The notes below the pieces were generated by a model. The model did no database searches. It had not been told where the DNA came from and saw only the letters and a list, made by a program, of their open reading frames with translations. This document shows positions 50,221 to 60,228 of a stretch of DNA of 64,000 nt, piece by piece. The stretch lies in contig NZ_FQVW01000002.1 of NCBI RefSeq assembly GCF_900129485.1, positions 1 to 64,000 on the forward strand, in the 5' to 3' direction. The position numbers and the translations under genes are program-made. The first letter of the stretch is position 1. The number at the start of each line of letters is the position of its first letter. The stretch comes from Ornithinibacillus halophilus (lineage in GTDB: Bacteria > Bacillota > Bacilli > Bacillales > Amphibacillaceae).

Positions 50221-50523
50221 TTGAAGGGACAATCTTATGTTATTTTAGCCCTTATATTTACTATTATTGTTGCTATATTTGCCGTAACTAATGTCGCACC
50301 AGTGGAAGTAAATTACTTCTTTTGGAAAATGGAATCTCCGCTAATTTTAGTGATTTTATTCTCTGTACTAATGGGTGGGATTATTACTGCAGCAGTTGGT
50401 ATGATAAGAATGTTTAAACTAAAACGAGAAATTAAGGTGTTAAAATCACAACTGAATTCTATTGAAGCACAACAAGAATCAATAGAAACAGAAATTGAAG
50501 AAACACCAGACAGCAATCAATAA
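50221..50523 (+). CDS. LapA-domain (DUF1049) membrane protein
   Basis: A 100-residue protein. Two membrane segments (about 5-25 and 40-62) are followed by a coiled coil (FKLKREIKVLKSQLNSIEAQQ), the LapA/YrvD layout. The TTG at 50221 follows AAGGAGGG; the in-frame ATG at 50128 lies inside the secDF terminator. It is upstream of recJ, as yrvD is in B. subtilis. Confidence 0.82.
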   Translation: MKGQSYVILALIFTIIVAIFAVTNVAPVEVNYFFWKMESPLILVILFSVLMGGIITAAVGMIRMFKLKREIKVLKSQLNSIEAQQESIETEIEETPDSNQ

Positions 50524-50627
50524 CAATCTGATGTTTCCAAGTAATAACAAGTAATAACAATTGAATTTTATATTGCTACATGAAATTACAGAATACGTAA
50601 CTATGGCTAATCGACTTAGTATAGCTA

Positions 50628-50915
50628 CGTCCAGTTCCAGCGCCCAGCGACTAGTGAGACTTCCTTCACCTCCGTACGATAAGTCAACATCGACTCCAAT
50701 AAAAAGGAAGGTCGACTAAAACCGGACTTTGCGTCCAACGTCGACATACCCCTATGAAGGGGCATGTTTCCTTTATCTCCTCCGAATGTATGTTCAATTA
50801 AAATCGCCACTTTTTGTGCAATGTTAAACCACCTGGCATGGCCAAACGCAAATGTTTTCGGTGGGGCGAGTAAATCGCTGTCCCATTCCATACGTCGCTA
50901 ACCGGGCGTTTCCAC
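50628..50915 (+). repeat. Structured interspersed repeat (copy B)
   Basis: It starts CGTCCAGTTCCAGCGCCCAG, then CGACTAGTGAG, and ends TACGTCGCTAACCGGGCGTTT. It shares with copy A (40394) the CTCCGTACGATAA, AGTCAACATCGACTCCA, GGAAGGTCGAC...CGTCGAC (50711-50716 with 50740-50745), CCCCTATGAAGGGG and TTTCCTTTATCTCCT blocks in the same order. It fills the gap before the recJ promoter. Confidence 0.85.
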
Positions 50916-50923
50916 ATTTGTTC

Positions 50924-50952
50924 TTGCCCACCCTGATGTGATTCGATATAAT
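50924..50952 (+). promoter_or_regulatory. SigA promoter of recJ
   Basis: TTGCCC (50924-50929) and a perfect TATAAT (50947-50952) are separated by 17 bp. It sits directly after the repeat element and 21 bases before the ATG, so the 5' leader is very short. Confidence 0.75.
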
Positions 50953-50973
50953 AGATTGGTCAGGGGTGAATTT

Positions 50974-53313
50974 ATGTTACCGAGCAAGTCTAAATGGAAT
51001 TACTCAAATATACCTAACGATGATTCGATACAATGGACAAAAGAAGAAGATTCTTTATCACCAGTGATAAAGGAATTACTTGTTCAACGAGGAATAAAAT
51101 CATCCGAGGAAGCACATGAATTTTTAACACCTAGTATTGATCGGTTACACGATCCTAAAAATATACATGGTATTGATATTGCTTGTGAACGTGTTCACCA
51201 AGCAATCCAAAATGAAGAAAAAATACTTATCTTCGGTGATTACGATGCAGATGGAGTGAGCTCAACTACCGTTTTACTGAAAGCTTTACAAGAGTTAGGA
51301 GCTAACTGTGATTTTTACATCCCAAATCGTTTTACAGAAGGGTATGGGCCAAATGAACTGGCCTTTAAAAATGCACATGAAAATGGATTTCGGTTAATTA
51401 TTACAGTAGACACAGGAATTGCTTCGGTTCATGAAGCAAACGTTGCAAAAGAACTAGGTATAGATTTAATCATTACCGATCATCATGAACCACAAGAAGA
51501 ATTACCTGATGCATTAGCTGTTATACATCCAAAATGCTCACCAGACTATCCGTTTAAAGAGTTAGCGGGAGTTGGTGTAGCTTTTAAATTTGCTCAAGAA
51601 CTATTAGGTTATTTTCCTGAGCAGCTATTAGATTTAGTAGCGATCGGAACAATTGCTGACCTAGTGCCGTTGGTCGATGAGAATCGTATTTTAGCGTATT
51701 ATGGTCTGAAAAAATTAACCAATACAAATCGACAAGGATTAAAGGCATTAATGGAGCTTTCCAGAATTGAAGGTAAGGTTACAGAAGAGTCAGTAGGTTT
51801 TAGTATTGGTCCACGTTTGAATGCAGTGGGTAGGCTACAAGATGCTGATTTAGCAGTTCAGCTATTAATTACGGATGATAAAGAAGAAGCGAAATATCTA
51901 GCAGAAGAAGTGGACGCTTTAAACCAGGAACGCCAAGATATTGTTAAATCAATTGTTGATGAAGTCGATAACATGATCCATGTGGATGATAACCAAGGAG
52001 TTATCGTCGTTTCTAAAGCAGGTTGGAATGAGGGAGTCTTAGGAATCGTTGCCTCAAGACTTGTTCGAAAATACGATCGTCCAGCTATCGTACTTGCTAT
52101 CAATGAAGAAACAAATACGGCTAAAGGATCTGCCCGTAGTATTCCTGCGTTCGATTTATTTCAAAATTGTATGAAGGTAAGAGAGTTGTTTACTCACTTT
52201 GGAGGACATTCTCAAGCAGCTGGTATGACTTTACCTTTGGATAATGTAGAAACACTACAAGACAAGTTAAATCAGATTATTTTTGAACAATTGTCCGTTG
52301 AAGACTTCAAACAAGAAGTTGAGGTTAGTAAGACATTAGGGTTACCAGAAGTTAATGAAGCACTAATAGAGGAAATCAACCAATTAGCTCCATTTGGAAT
52401 GGCCAACCCTAAACCTGTGTTTCATCTTTCAAACATACCTTCTGATGTTCGTCAATTAGGGAATGGAAAGAATCATTTAAAATTACAATTTAAACAAGAT
52501 AGCTACATGCTAGAAGGAATTGGGTTTGGATTCGGTTATATTTATCCCCTAATTTCTCCTAAGACACCAGTGTCCATCGTAGGTGAGCTTAGTATTAATG
52601 AATGGAATGGCTATCGAAAACCACAAATTGTTATTCAAGATGTGAAAATTGATGAGTGGCAATTATTTGACCACCGTGGAAAGAAGAACATCGAAATTTC
52701 TACTTATTTTGACTACCATTCTAGTCATGTTGTCTTAGTAGATAAAGTACCGGACAATGTCGAGGAATTCCCAAGTCACGTATCCTTTGTTACGTATGAT
52801 GATGCCGTTGATTCTATAAACTCTAGTGAAGTATTATATGTAATGGACCTTCCGAAAAACTTGGACATGTTTAAAAGGATTGTACAAAAAGTAAATCCAG
52901 AAAATATCCATGTTAGTTTTCAGGTAGAAAATAGTACGTATTTGTCTTCGATGCCTTCTAGAGAAGATTTCAAATGGTTTTACGCGTTAATTTGGAAACA
53001 ACAAGAACTGGATTTAAAACAGCAATTAAATAGGTTAATGCAAACAAAAAATTGGTCAAAAGATGCGATAATATTTATGTCAAAAGTGTTTTTTGAATTG
53101 GATTTTGTTATGATAGATAATGGAATAATTAAAGTGAAAAAATCACCCGTAAAAAAAGACCTACAAGAATCCAAATTATATCAAGAACGTTTAAATCAAT
53201 CTCATATTGAGAAGGTTTTATATTATTCGACATATAACGAATTGAGAAACTGGTTTCTAGATGCATTGGGTCGGAAGAGTGCACTTAAGGAGGAAGTAGT
53301 TCATGGATTATAA
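50974..53313 (+). CDS. recJ: Single-stranded-DNA-specific exonuclease RecJ
   Basis: A 5'-3' exonuclease in recombination and mismatch repair. The 779-residue protein has DHH-family motifs [14 protein letters not shown] (about residue 85), [13 protein letters not shown] and the DHHA1 motif [10 protein letters not shown] (about 410), then the OB and long C-terminal domain typical of Bacillales. The ATG at 50974 follows AGGGGTG. It overlaps apt by eleven bases. Confidence 0.96.
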   Translation: MLPSKSKWNYSNIPNDDSIQWTKEEDSLSPVIKELLVQRGIKSSEEAHEFLTPSIDRLHDPKNIHGIDIACERVHQAIQNEEKILIFGDYDADGVSSTTVLLKALQELGANCDFYIPNRFTEGYGPNELAFKNAHENGFRLIITVDTGIASVHEANVAKELGIDLIITDHHEPQEELPDALAVIHPKCSPDYPFKELAGVGVAFKFAQELLGYFPEQLLDLVAIGTIADLVPLVDENRILAYYGLKKLTNTNRQGLKALMELSRIEGKVTEESVGFSIGPRLNAVGRLQDADLAVQLLITDDKEEAKYLAEEVDALNQERQDIVKSIVDEVDNMIHVDDNQGVIVVSKAGWNEGVLGIVASRLVRKYDRPAIVLAINEETNTAKGSARSIPAFDLFQNCMKVRELFTHFGGHSQAAGMTLPLDNVETLQDKLNQIIFEQLSVEDFKQEVEVSKTLGLPEVNEALIEEINQLAPFGMANPKPVFHLSNIPSDVRQLGNGKNHLKLQFKQDSYMLEGIGFGFGYIYPLISPKTPVSIVGELSINEWNGYRKPQIVIQDVKIDEWQLFDHRGKKNIEISTYFDYHSSHVVLVDKVPDNVEEFPSHVSFVTYDDAVDSINSSEVLYVMDLPKNLDMFKRIVQKVNPENIHVSFQVENSTYLSSMPSREDFKWFYALIWKQQELDLKQQLNRLMQTKNWSKDAIIFMSKVFFELDFVMIDNGIIKVKKSPVKKDLQESKLYQERLNQSHIEKVLYYSTYNELRNWFLDALGRKSALKEEVVHGL

Positions 53314-53815
53314 ACAGTATGTAAAAATAGTGAATGATTGGCCTAAAGAAGGTATTGAATTTAAAGATATCACGCCTTTAATGGATAATGGGAAAGCATT
53401 TAAATCTGCTGTAGATGAAATTGTTGAATTTGCTCACGAGAAGGATATAGATATCGTTGTCGGACCTGAAGCTAGAGGGTTTATTATAGGTTGCCCAGTT
53501 TCTTATGCATTGGAAGTAGGATTTGCACCTGTCCGTAAAGAAGGGAAATTACCTAGAGAAGTTATTAAAGTGGATTACGGTTTAGAATATGGTGAAAATG
53601 TTTTAACCATCCACAAAGATGCGATTAAACCTGGTCAACGTGTTCTAATAACTGATGACTTATTAGCAACTGGTGGTACAATTGAAGCAACCATTAAACT
53701 AGTAGAAGAACTAGGTGGTATTGTTGTGGGTTGTGCATTCTTAATTGAATTATCTTATTTAGATGGCTTAGAGAAATTAGAAGGCTATGATGTGTTAACA
53801 TTAATGAAATATTAA
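53303..53815 (+). CDS. apt: Adenine phosphoribosyltransferase
   Basis: Salvages adenine to AMP with PRPP. The 170-residue protein has [17 protein letters not shown], the [10 protein letters not shown] loop, and the PRPP motif [24 protein letters not shown] precedes the ATG, within the recJ end, so the genes are coupled. Confidence 0.97.
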   Translation: MDYKQYVKIVNDWPKEGIEFKDITPLMDNGKAFKSAVDEIVEFAHEKDIDIVVGPEARGFIIGCPVSYALEVGFAPVRKEGKLPREVIKVDYGLEYGENVLTIHKDAIKPGQRVLITDDLLATGGTIEATIKLVEELGGIVVGCAFLIELSYLDGLEKLEGYDVLTLMKY

Positions 53816-53835
53816 GTAAGAGAAGTTTAAAAAAG

Positions 53836-53866
53836 GGTCTGATGGATTGATTACATTCATCAGACC
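53836..53866 (+). terminator. Hairpin after apt
   Basis: GGTCTGATG and CATCAGACC are perfect inverted repeats separated by 13 bases. A strong T-tract is missing downstream, and the left flank is A-rich. Probable terminator of recJ-apt. Confidence 0.6.
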
Positions 53867-54044
53867 TATTCTAATAGTTAAAAGAGATTTTATGAATATT
53901 ATGTGTTTCTCTTTACATTTAACGAAAAGTTATCGATACTATTATAAAGTGTTTTTTATGAACAGTCGATTTTTAGCTGGTTGTGGCATATGTTAATTCC
54001 AAATAAACTGCCAGTCAATATGGGGAAATTAAAGGTGATTATAA

Positions 54045-56246
54045 ATGGCTAAATCTGATAATGTTACTATAGATAATTTAATAGAACGTGCTAAAGTCTA
54101 TCTTACTGAGGAAGATATAGCATTTATTGAGCGAGCATATCAATTTGCAGACTATGCTCATCGTGACCAATACCGTAAATCAGGAGAGGCCTATATTATT
54201 CATCCTGTCCAAGTGGCTGGTATTTTGGTTGATTTAAAAATGGATCCTGTAACTATTGCTGGTGGTTTTTTACATGATGTTGTTGAAGATACAGACGTTA
54301 CTTTAGAGGATTTAGAGAAAGAGTTTAGTAAAGAAGTTGCCATGTTAGTTGACGGTGTAACCAAATTAGGGAAAATTAAGTATAAGTCCAAAGAGGCACA
54401 ACAAGCAGAAAACCATCGAAAAATGTTTGTGGCAATGGCTAAGGATATACGAGTAATCCTAATTAAGTTAGCTGACCGCCTTCACAACATGCGAACATTA
54501 AAACATTTGCCACCTGAAAAACAGAGACTGAAAGCAAATGAAACATTGGAGATATTTTCACCTTTAGCACATCGTCTAGGAATCTCTACGATAAAGTGGG
54601 AGTTAGAAGATACTGCTTTAAGGTATTTAAATCCACAACAATATTATCGAATTGTACAATTAATGAAACAGAAGAGAAATCAACGGGAAACCAATATTGA
54701 AGAAGTTATTAGTGAAGTTAATAAGCAATTGAAGGAAGTAAATATCGAAGCAGATTTATCTGGTCGACCAAAACATTTATATAGTATTTATCGAAAAATG
54801 GTCAAGCAAAATAAACAATTTAACGAGATTTACGACCTATTAGCAGTACGTGTCATTGTAGATAGCATTAAAGATTGCTATGCTGTCTTAGGTATTATCC
54901 ATACGTGCTGGAAACCGATGCCTGGAAGGTTTAAAGATTATATTGCAATGCCGAAACCAAACCTTTATCAATCTCTTCATACAACAGTGATAGGTCCAAA
55001 AGGTGATCCACTAGAAGTACAGATTCGTACGAAAGAAATGCATGAAATTGCTGAATACGGGATTGCTGCTCATTGGGCATATAAAGAAGGGAAGCAATTA
55101 AACAAAGGTGGAAAGAAATCGTTTGAAGAGAAACTGACATGGTTTAGAGAGATTTTAGAATGGCAAAATGAAACACATGATGCTGAAGAATTTATCGAAT
55201 CTCTAAAAATCGATCTTTTCTCTGATATGGTATATGTGTTCACACCAAAAGGTGATGTAATCGAGTTACCATCAGGGTCTGTCCCATTAGACTTCGCTTA
55301 TCGAATTCATACGGAAATAGGGAACCAGACCATTGGTGCTAAAATAAATGGGAAGATGGAACCGTTAGATTATCAATTGAAAAATGGCGATATTGTTGAA
55401 GTGATGACGTCGAAGCATTCCTATGGTCCTTCTCAAGATTGGCTGAAAATTACTCAAACATCTCAAGCGAAAAATAAAATTCGTCAGTTCTTTAAGAAGC
55501 AAAAAAGAGATGAAAATATCGCAAAAGGGAAAGAATTAGTCGATAAGGAAATTCGTGCATTAGGTATTGAACCTAAAGAAGTGCTAACAGAAGATAATTT
55601 ATCTAGAGTCTATGAGCGGTTTAATTTTGTTAATGAAGAAGATTTATATGCTGCAGTTGGCTATCAAGGAATTACTGCAGCATTAATTGCTACTCGTTTA
55701 ACCGATAAAATTCGCCAACAACGTGAAAAAGACCAAGATATGGCTCAGACGATTCAAGAAGTTAATAATGAAGCCAAAGCAAAACAACAGCATAAAAAGG
55801 ATTCAGGTGTTATTGTTGAAGGTATTGATAATCTACTGGTACGATTATCTAGATGTTGTAATCCAGTTCCAGGTGATACAATCGTAGGTTATATAACGAA
55901 AGGTAGAGGGGTATCTGTTCACCGACTCGATTGCCCTAACGTTCAAACCGAAGAGGCAAAAGAACGCCACTTACATGTGGAATGGGAGAAAAACCAGTAT
56001 CAAAAACAGTACCACGTTGACCTTGAAATCTCTGGTTATGATCGTAGAGGTCTATTAAATGAAGTATTACAAGCAGTAAATGAGACAAAAACAAATATTA
56101 CTCATGTAAATGGAAAATCAGATCGTAATCGTATCGCTGTAATTCAAATTACCATTCTAATTTATAATACAGAACATTTAAGAAAGATAGTTGATCGAAT
56201 TAAGCAAATAAAAGAAATATATACGGTCACTCGTACGGTTCAATAG
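54045..56246 (+). CDS. relA: (p)ppGpp synthetase/hydrolase (Rel/RelA)
   Basis: Bifunctional stringent-response enzyme, 733 residues. The HD hydrolase domain has AHRDQYRKSGEAYIIHP and FLHDVVEDTD. The synthetase domain has GRPKHLYSIYRKM and FKDYIAMPKPNLYQSLHTTV. It continues with a TGS domain (VYVFTPKGDVIELPSGSVPLDFAY), a conserved-cysteine region (RCCNPVPGD) and a C-terminal ACT domain. Both catalytic halves look intact. It is upstream of dtd as in B. subtilis. Confidence 0.97.
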   Translation: MAKSDNVTIDNLIERAKVYLTEEDIAFIERAYQFADYAHRDQYRKSGEAYIIHPVQVAGILVDLKMDPVTIAGGFLHDVVEDTDVTLEDLEKEFSKEVAMLVDGVTKLGKIKYKSKEAQQAENHRKMFVAMAKDIRVILIKLADRLHNMRTLKHLPPEKQRLKANETLEIFSPLAHRLGISTIKWELEDTALRYLNPQQYYRIVQLMKQKRNQRETNIEEVISEVNKQLKEVNIEADLSGRPKHLYSIYRKMVKQNKQFNEIYDLLAVRVIVDSIKDCYAVLGIIHTCWKPMPGRFKDYIAMPKPNLYQSLHTTVIGPKGDPLEVQIRTKEMHEIAEYGIAAHWAYKEGKQLNKGGKKSFEEKLTWFREILEWQNETHDAEEFIESLKIDLFSDMVYVFTPKGDVIELPSGSVPLDFAYRIHTEIGNQTIGAKINGKMEPLDYQLKNGDIVEVMTSKHSYGPSQDWLKITQTSQAKNKIRQFFKKQKRDENIAKGKELVDKEIRALGIEPKEVLTEDNLSRVYERFNFVNEEDLYAAVGYQGITAALIATRLTDKIRQQREKDQDMAQTIQEVNNEAKAKQQHKKDSGVIVEGIDNLLVRLSRCCNPVPGDTIVGYITKGRGVSVHRLDCPNVQTEEAKERHLHVEWEKNQYQKQYHVDLEISGYDRRGLLNEVLQAVNETKTNITHVNGKSDRNRIAVIQITILIYNTEHLRKIVDRIKQIKEIYTVTRTVQ

Positions 56247-56268
56247 GATTGAAAAAGGGGTCTTTTAA

Positions 56269-56718
56269 ATGAAAGCTGTTATACAACGTGCAAAAAATGC
56301 GCAAGTAGTCGTAGAGGATAAAATAGTAGGGGAAATTGATCATGGATTTGTTGTTCTTCTGGGAGTAACACATGATGATACAATTGATGATGCTAAATAC
56401 ATTGCAAATAAACTGGTGAACCTTCGTGTTTTTGAAGATGAAAACGACAAAATGAATCTATCTTTAAAAGATGTCGGTGGTAGTGTATTATCTATATCTC
56501 AATTTACGTTGTATGGAGATACGAAAAAAGGAAGAAGACCGAACTTCTTACAAGCAGCAAAACCAGATGTAGCCAACGAGTTATATGAAACATTCAATCA
56601 ATTAGTGGCAGAAGAGAATGTAACTGTAGAAACGGGCGTATTTGGAGCAATGATGGATGTCCAATTCACCAATGAAGGACCAGTGACATTAATTATTGAT
56701 AGCAAAGAATCAAAATAA
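56269..56718 (+). CDS. dtd: D-aminoacyl-tRNA deacylase
   Basis: Removes D-amino acids from tRNA. The 149-residue protein has the proofreading motifs [17 protein letters not shown] and [10 protein letters not shown]; the cross-subunit Gly-Pro pair is the NEGPVT segment. AAAGGGGTC lies before the ATG, 22 bases after relA. Confidence 0.96.
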   Translation: MKAVIQRAKNAQVVVEDKIVGEIDHGFVVLLGVTHDDTIDDAKYIANKLVNLRVFEDENDKMNLSLKDVGGSVLSISQFTLYGDTKKGRRPNFLQAAKPDVANELYETFNQLVAEENVTVETGVFGAMMDVQFTNEGPVTLIIDSKESK

Positions 56719-56752
56719 ACCCCGTAATATTCGTATACAAAATAATGATTTT

Positions 56753-56787
56753 GGTATAAGGAATCGAAAACCTTATACCTTTTTTTC
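56753..56787 (+). terminator. Terminator of relA-dtd
   Basis: GGTATAAGG pairs with CCTTATACC around nine bases and is followed by seven T. Confidence 0.88.
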
Positions 56788-56849
56788 TTCTGCTTATTTC
56801 TGAATATTTTATAAATATGGTATGATAAATGTAGGTTTGTGAAGAAAAG

Positions 56850-56892
56850 TACTTAAGCTAACGACGCAGTTTAGCATAATAAGTTGGTAATT
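56850..56892 (+). repeat. Short intergenic repeat with TAACGACGCAG core
   Basis: ACTTAAGCTAACGACGCAGT followed by TTAGCATAATAAG lies just before the first ASCH gene. The same 11-mer TAACGACGCAG (56859-56869) recurs at 57328-57338 before the second ASCH gene. Two copies near two related genes suggest a small dispersed repeat or a shared upstream element. Confidence 0.45.
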
Positions 56893-56913
56893 TGTAAAAA
56901 GAGGTGATTTAAA

Positions 56914-57255
56914 GTGACTGTACATCAAATGGGTTTATATGGTGAATATTTTAAAGCTATTAAAGAGGGTCGAAAGACAGTTGAGGTTCGCTTGAACGAT
57001 GGAAAAAGAAGGAAAATAAAAGTTGGCGATACTATTGAATTTATTAAAGTTCCTGAACAAGATGAAACCCTGCAAGTACAAGTAATTGAACTTAGAACAT
57101 ATGATACTTTTCAGGAAATGTATGATGATATACCTTTTAAAAATTTTGATAGTGAAGGTTGGACTATGGAAGAAATGATAAAAGGAACATATGAAATTTA
57201 TAGTCCAGAACAAGAAAAGGAATGGGGAACATTAGCTATTACAATTAAATATTAA
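56914..57255 (+). CDS. ASCH-domain protein 1
   Basis: A 113-residue protein of the ASCH (PUA-like, RNA-binding) superfamily. It shows GLYGEYFKAIKEGRKTVEVRLNDGKRRKIKVGDTIEF, where the conserved GxKxxEVR pattern and the basic loop define the fold, and a C-terminal GTLAITIKY strand. Nucleic-acid binding is inferred from the family. The GTG start follows AGAGGTG. First gene of an accessory cluster between dtd and the amidase gene. Confidence 0.78.
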   Translation: MTVHQMGLYGEYFKAIKEGRKTVEVRLNDGKRRKIKVGDTIEFIKVPEQDETLQVQVIELRTYDTFQEMYDDIPFKNFDSEGWTMEEMIKGTYEIYSPEQEKEWGTLAITIKY

Positions 57256-57276
57256 ATAAAGATACTTCACTATCGT

Positions 57277-57306
57277 GTGCGTTAATTTAAGAAGGATTAG
57301 CGCACT
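57277..57306 (+). terminator. Hairpin after ASCH gene 1
   Basis: GTGCGTTAAT pairs with ATTAGCGCAC (one G-U) around nine bases, followed by TTT. Likely a terminator. Confidence 0.6.
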
Positions 57307-57418
57307 TTCGTGTTGATATTGTTATACTAACGACGCAGGAAGAGTTGAAGAAGAACAGTTTATTCGAAGTGTTATAATTTAAGTATAATAGTAGTCAATG
57401 GAAAGTAGGTTGATATAT

Positions 57419-57877
57419 ATGAGTAATGATTCAATTATTCAAATGTGGGAAGACTATCGAAAAATTAATCCCAATGCACCAAAAGATTATGAGGCATGGG
57501 CATTTGGTGATTCAAAAGAAATGGCTAATGAGCTTGCTGATTTAGTGTTAGAAGGAACGAAAACAGCAACAGCATCCAACTATACGTTATATGAGTTGGA
57601 AAACGAAGCATTACCGTTGGTGGGTCTTCATAATATTATTCTCGACGGGGATGGAAAAGCTGTTGCAATAGCAGAAACTACATCAGTAGAGGTTGTTCCT
57701 TTTGATGAAGTTACCGAAGAACACGCATATTTGGAAGGTGAGGGTGACCGTTCATTGAGGTATTGGCGTGATGTTCACGAAACCTTCTTTAAAAAAGAGT
57801 TTAAAAATTTAAATCAAGAATTCAATTACAAAATACCTGTTGTTTGTGAAAGATTTAAGTTGATTTATAGGAAATAA
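57419..57877 (+). CDS. ASCH-domain protein 2
   Basis: A 152-residue protein with the longer ASCH layout (YqfB/DUF984-like): SIIQMWEDYRKINP, AWAFGDSKEMANELADLVLEG, TKTATASNYTLYELE, and ERSLRYW-type DRSLRYWRDVHETFF. The conserved GxKxATAS loop is the putative ligand or RNA site. The ATG at 57419 has AGTAGG about eleven bases upstream. Its function is unknown; it is not a close copy of the neighbouring ASCH gene. Confidence 0.78.
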   Translation: MSNDSIIQMWEDYRKINPNAPKDYEAWAFGDSKEMANELADLVLEGTKTATASNYTLYELENEALPLVGLHNIILDGDGKAVAIAETTSVEVVPFDEVTEEHAYLEGEGDRSLRYWRDVHETFFKKEFKNLNQEFNYKIPVVCERFKLIYRK

Positions 57878-57906
57878 GATACAATTACTATGAATTAGGT
57901 GATTTT

Positions 57907-58422
57907 TTGAAAAAGGAGATACCAAAAAAGATACATATTATAGGGTCTGTCGGAAGTGGTAAAACAACTTTGGCAAAAGAATTATCTTCAAAGTTAGAAA
58001 TGCCTTATTACGAATTAGATAATGTAGTTTGGATAAGGAATAAATCTGGAGATATAAGAAGAACCGAACAAGAAAGAGAAGATTATCTAAATAGTATAAT
58101 ACAATCAGAAAGTTGGATAATTGAAGGAGTACATAATGAGGATTGGGTAAGCAATTGTTTTCACAGTGCAGACTTAATTATCTTTTTAGATACCAAATAT
58201 TCAATAAGAACATACCGAATAATAAAGAGGTTTTTGAAACAAAAACTTCGATTAGAAAAATCAAACTATAAACCTACAATTGAAATATTTTTAAAAATGT
58301 TTAAATGGAACCGATACTTTGAAAATATAGGAAAAGTAAATTTCTTTAATAAGTATGCTATACATAAAGACAAGATAGTGCTTATTACTCACACAAATCA
58401 AATTAAAAAATTTATCAACTAA
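57907..58422 (+). CDS. P-loop kinase-like protein (FlaR/topology-modulation type)
   Basis: A 171-residue P-loop NTPase with Walker A GSVGSGKTT, an adenylate-kinase-like LDNVVW segment, WIIEGVHNEDWV, and a Walker-B-like LIIFLDTK. This is the layout of proteins annotated as DNA topology modulation protein FlaR-related or nucleotide kinase-like. The real substrate is unknown. The TTG start follows AGGTGA. Very AT-rich codons fit recent acquisition. Confidence 0.7.
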   Translation: MKKEIPKKIHIIGSVGSGKTTLAKELSSKLEMPYYELDNVVWIRNKSGDIRRTEQEREDYLNSIIQSESWIIEGVHNEDWVSNCFHSADLIIFLDTKYSIRTYRIIKRFLKQKLRLEKSNYKPTIEIFLKMFKWNRYFENIGKVNFFNKYAIHKDKIVLITHTNQIKKFIN

Positions 58423-58503
58423 CGGGATCTTACTTCAATAGTGATAGAACCCCTTGTTCAATTAACGCCTCATGATAGTTAAATAATAAGAGGGAGAGGA
58501 AAT

Positions 58504-58752
58504 ATGAAAGATTTAAGATGGATTTTCGTTTTACCTGTATCAATCGGTATTATTTTTATTTTCTATGGTTGGACTCAAACTTGGGATTATACATACGATG
58601 GAACAAATGACCACATGGATACGATTAGAACGGTTAGAACCTATGTATTTATAGTTGGTGGATTGATTCTGATACTCATTGGAATATTATTGGGTGCAGT
58701 AAGAAAATATGTTGAATCATTAGAACTTAAGATTTACCAAAGAGAGAAATAA
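58504..58752 (+). CDS. Small two-helix membrane protein
   Basis: An 82-residue protein with membrane segments at about 7-25 and 47-67, separated by a polar extracellular loop (TWDYTYDGTNDHMDTIR), and a charged C terminus. GAGGGAGAGG precedes the ATG. I recognise no family. It ends the accessory cluster. Confidence 0.65.
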   Translation: MKDLRWIFVLPVSIGIIFIFYGWTQTWDYTYDGTNDHMDTIRTVRTYVFIVGGLILILIGILLGAVRKYVESLELKIYQREK

Positions 58753-58847
58753 ACATCATCATCGATAAAAGTTAAGTTAGGGTGCATTTGTGAAACAAGG
58801 CCTGATTTAAGATAGCTCCCATATTGCTAGAGGATAGGGAGTATATT

Positions 58848-58884
58848 TTAAAAGAGAAGCTAATAATGTGCTATTAGCTTCTCC
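58848..58884 (-). terminator. Terminator of the amidase gene
   Basis: GAGAAGCTAATA (58854-58865) and TATTAGCTTCTC (58872-58883) form a 12-bp stem. On the minus strand it is followed by TTTTAAAAT. Confidence 0.8.
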
Positions 58885-58915
58885 GATATAATATTTTGGT
58901 GGTGTTGCTTTGACT

Positions 58916-59959
58916 CTATTTCTCAAAATACTTTACTAAACCATTTACTATTCCTGTTACTAGTTTTGTTTGATAAGCATTTGTTAAAAGTAATTGTTCG
59001 CTTTCCTCATTAGATACAAAACCTAATTCTAATAATAAAGAAGGTACCATGTTTGTACGAATTACTAAATAATCACCGAAAGCTATTCCTCTGTCTCGAG
59101 TTTCTGTTTGTTGAATGATTTCATTTTGTACGTGATTTGCAAGGTCAATACTATGGTCATAATAGTAGTATGTGTTAATTCCAGTTACATTAGGTAACTC
59201 TGGAGTACTATTATAATGAATACTAATAAACGCATCAGCTATCGCGTTATTCGACACAGCAGAACGACTTTCTAAAGGAATAAACTCATCATCACTTCTT
59301 GTTAAAATAACTTTGGCACCAAGGTTCGTTAATTCTTCTGCTAGAATCAAAGATGTTTTCAATGTTAGATCTTTTTCATAAGAACCAGTTGCTCCAATAG
59401 CACCAACATCTCTTCCCCCATGCCCAGCATCGAGGACAATGGTTTTATTTTTAATCCCTGATGATTGATTATTGACAACTGATTTTTCCACAAAGCTTTT
59501 AAGAACATAGCCACTTATATCGTCATTTTGTATGTGATACCAACTATTTGATTCACCTATCACTGAAAAGACAGTGTCTACTTTTGCAAAATGGATAATG
59601 TCACTGTCAGTCGTAGGTTCATTGCGAATATGTGTATTATTCTGAAGGATGGTTATTTCATGATTTGATTCAATCTCCTCAACCGTTTCAGATTGCCCAC
59701 TAACGGTAACAAACTCACTTGTTACCCAGCCTGTAATGTCTTCAAATTGGATTTTTATCCAATCATCTTGAATTTCTACAATTGAATATGTCTCATCTTT
59801 ATGTACCTGTCCAACAACTCCGAAACTAGTACCTGGACCACCTCTGACATTAAGGTTATTTTCATTTACTGTTATTTCATTAGCATAGACGACAGTAGTA
59901 ATTGTAATGATCGTTAAAACTATACTAATCATTAATAATAATATTTTTTTATTACGCAA
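58916..59959 (-). CDS. N-acetylmuramoyl-L-alanine amidase with two SH3 domains
   Basis: Secreted cell-wall hydrolase of 347 residues. A signal peptide (about 1-27, RNKKILLLMISIVLTIITIT) is followed by two bacterial SH3b domains (about 28-90 with LNVRGGPGTSFGVVGQV, and 95-160 with THIRNEPTTDSDIIHFAKV), and then an Amidase_3 domain. Its zinc residues are in VLDAGHGGRDVGA, the following EKDLTL, and ISIHYNS; the catalytic Glu is in LLELGFVSN. It corresponds to yrvJ, which follows dtd in B. subtilis, but lies on the opposite strand and is separated by the accessory cluster. Confidence 0.92.
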   Translation of the reverse strand: MRNKKILLLMISIVLTIITITTVVYANEITVNENNLNVRGGPGTSFGVVGQVHKDETYSIVEIQDDWIKIQFEDITGWVTSEFVTVSGQSETVEEIESNHEITILQNNTHIRNEPTTDSDIIHFAKVDTVFSVIGESNSWYHIQNDDISGYVLKSFVEKSVVNNQSSGIKNKTIVLDAGHGGRDVGAIGATGSYEKDLTLKTSLILAEELTNLGAKVILTRSDDEFIPLESRSAVSNNAIADAFISIHYNSTPELPNVTGINTYYYYDHSIDLANHVQNEIIQQTETRDRGIAFGDYLVIRTNMVPSLLLELGFVSNEESEQLLLTNAYQTKLVTGIVNGLVKYFEK

Positions 59960-60054
59960 GAAACGTTCCCCCTATTTTAAAAAAAGCTATGTTCCTATTT
60001 TAATAAAAAATTGTCGAATAGGCAAAACTAGAGGTAACAAAAGGAGGAATAATC

Positions 60055-60228
60055 TTGCGAATGAATGAAAAGCAGTGGTCTAGTAAAAGTAATGGTGATA
60101 TTTTTGGGGTCAATTATCATCGATTTGTAGAATTGGACGGGGCATCCAATCATATGGAAATCGCTCAAGAATTAGGGATTTCGTTAGGAGAAGTAAAAGC
60201 TTTAAAGAAAAAGATGAATCGTGCTTGA
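60055..60228 (+). CDS. Small HTH-like protein, 57 residues
   Basis: A short gene reading MRMNEKQWSSKSNGDIFGVN and ending in EIAQELGISLGEVKALKKKM, which looks like a sigma-70 region-4-type helix-turn-helix. AAGGAGG (60040-60046) lies eight bases before the TTG at 60055; the ATG at 60061 is a less well-spaced alternative. The stop TGA overlaps the -35 of the hisS promoter. A comparable small gene sits between the amidase gene and hisS in other Bacillales (yrzK in B. subtilis, from memory). DNA binding is inferred. Confidence 0.7.
   Translation: MRMNEKQWSSKSNGDIFGVNYHRFVELDGASNHMEIAQELGISLGEVKALKKKMNRA

Noticed and set aside
50625-50891. Minus-strand frame in the repeat before recJ
   Set aside because: It is entirely within interspersed repeat copy B; the corresponding frame is broken in copy A.
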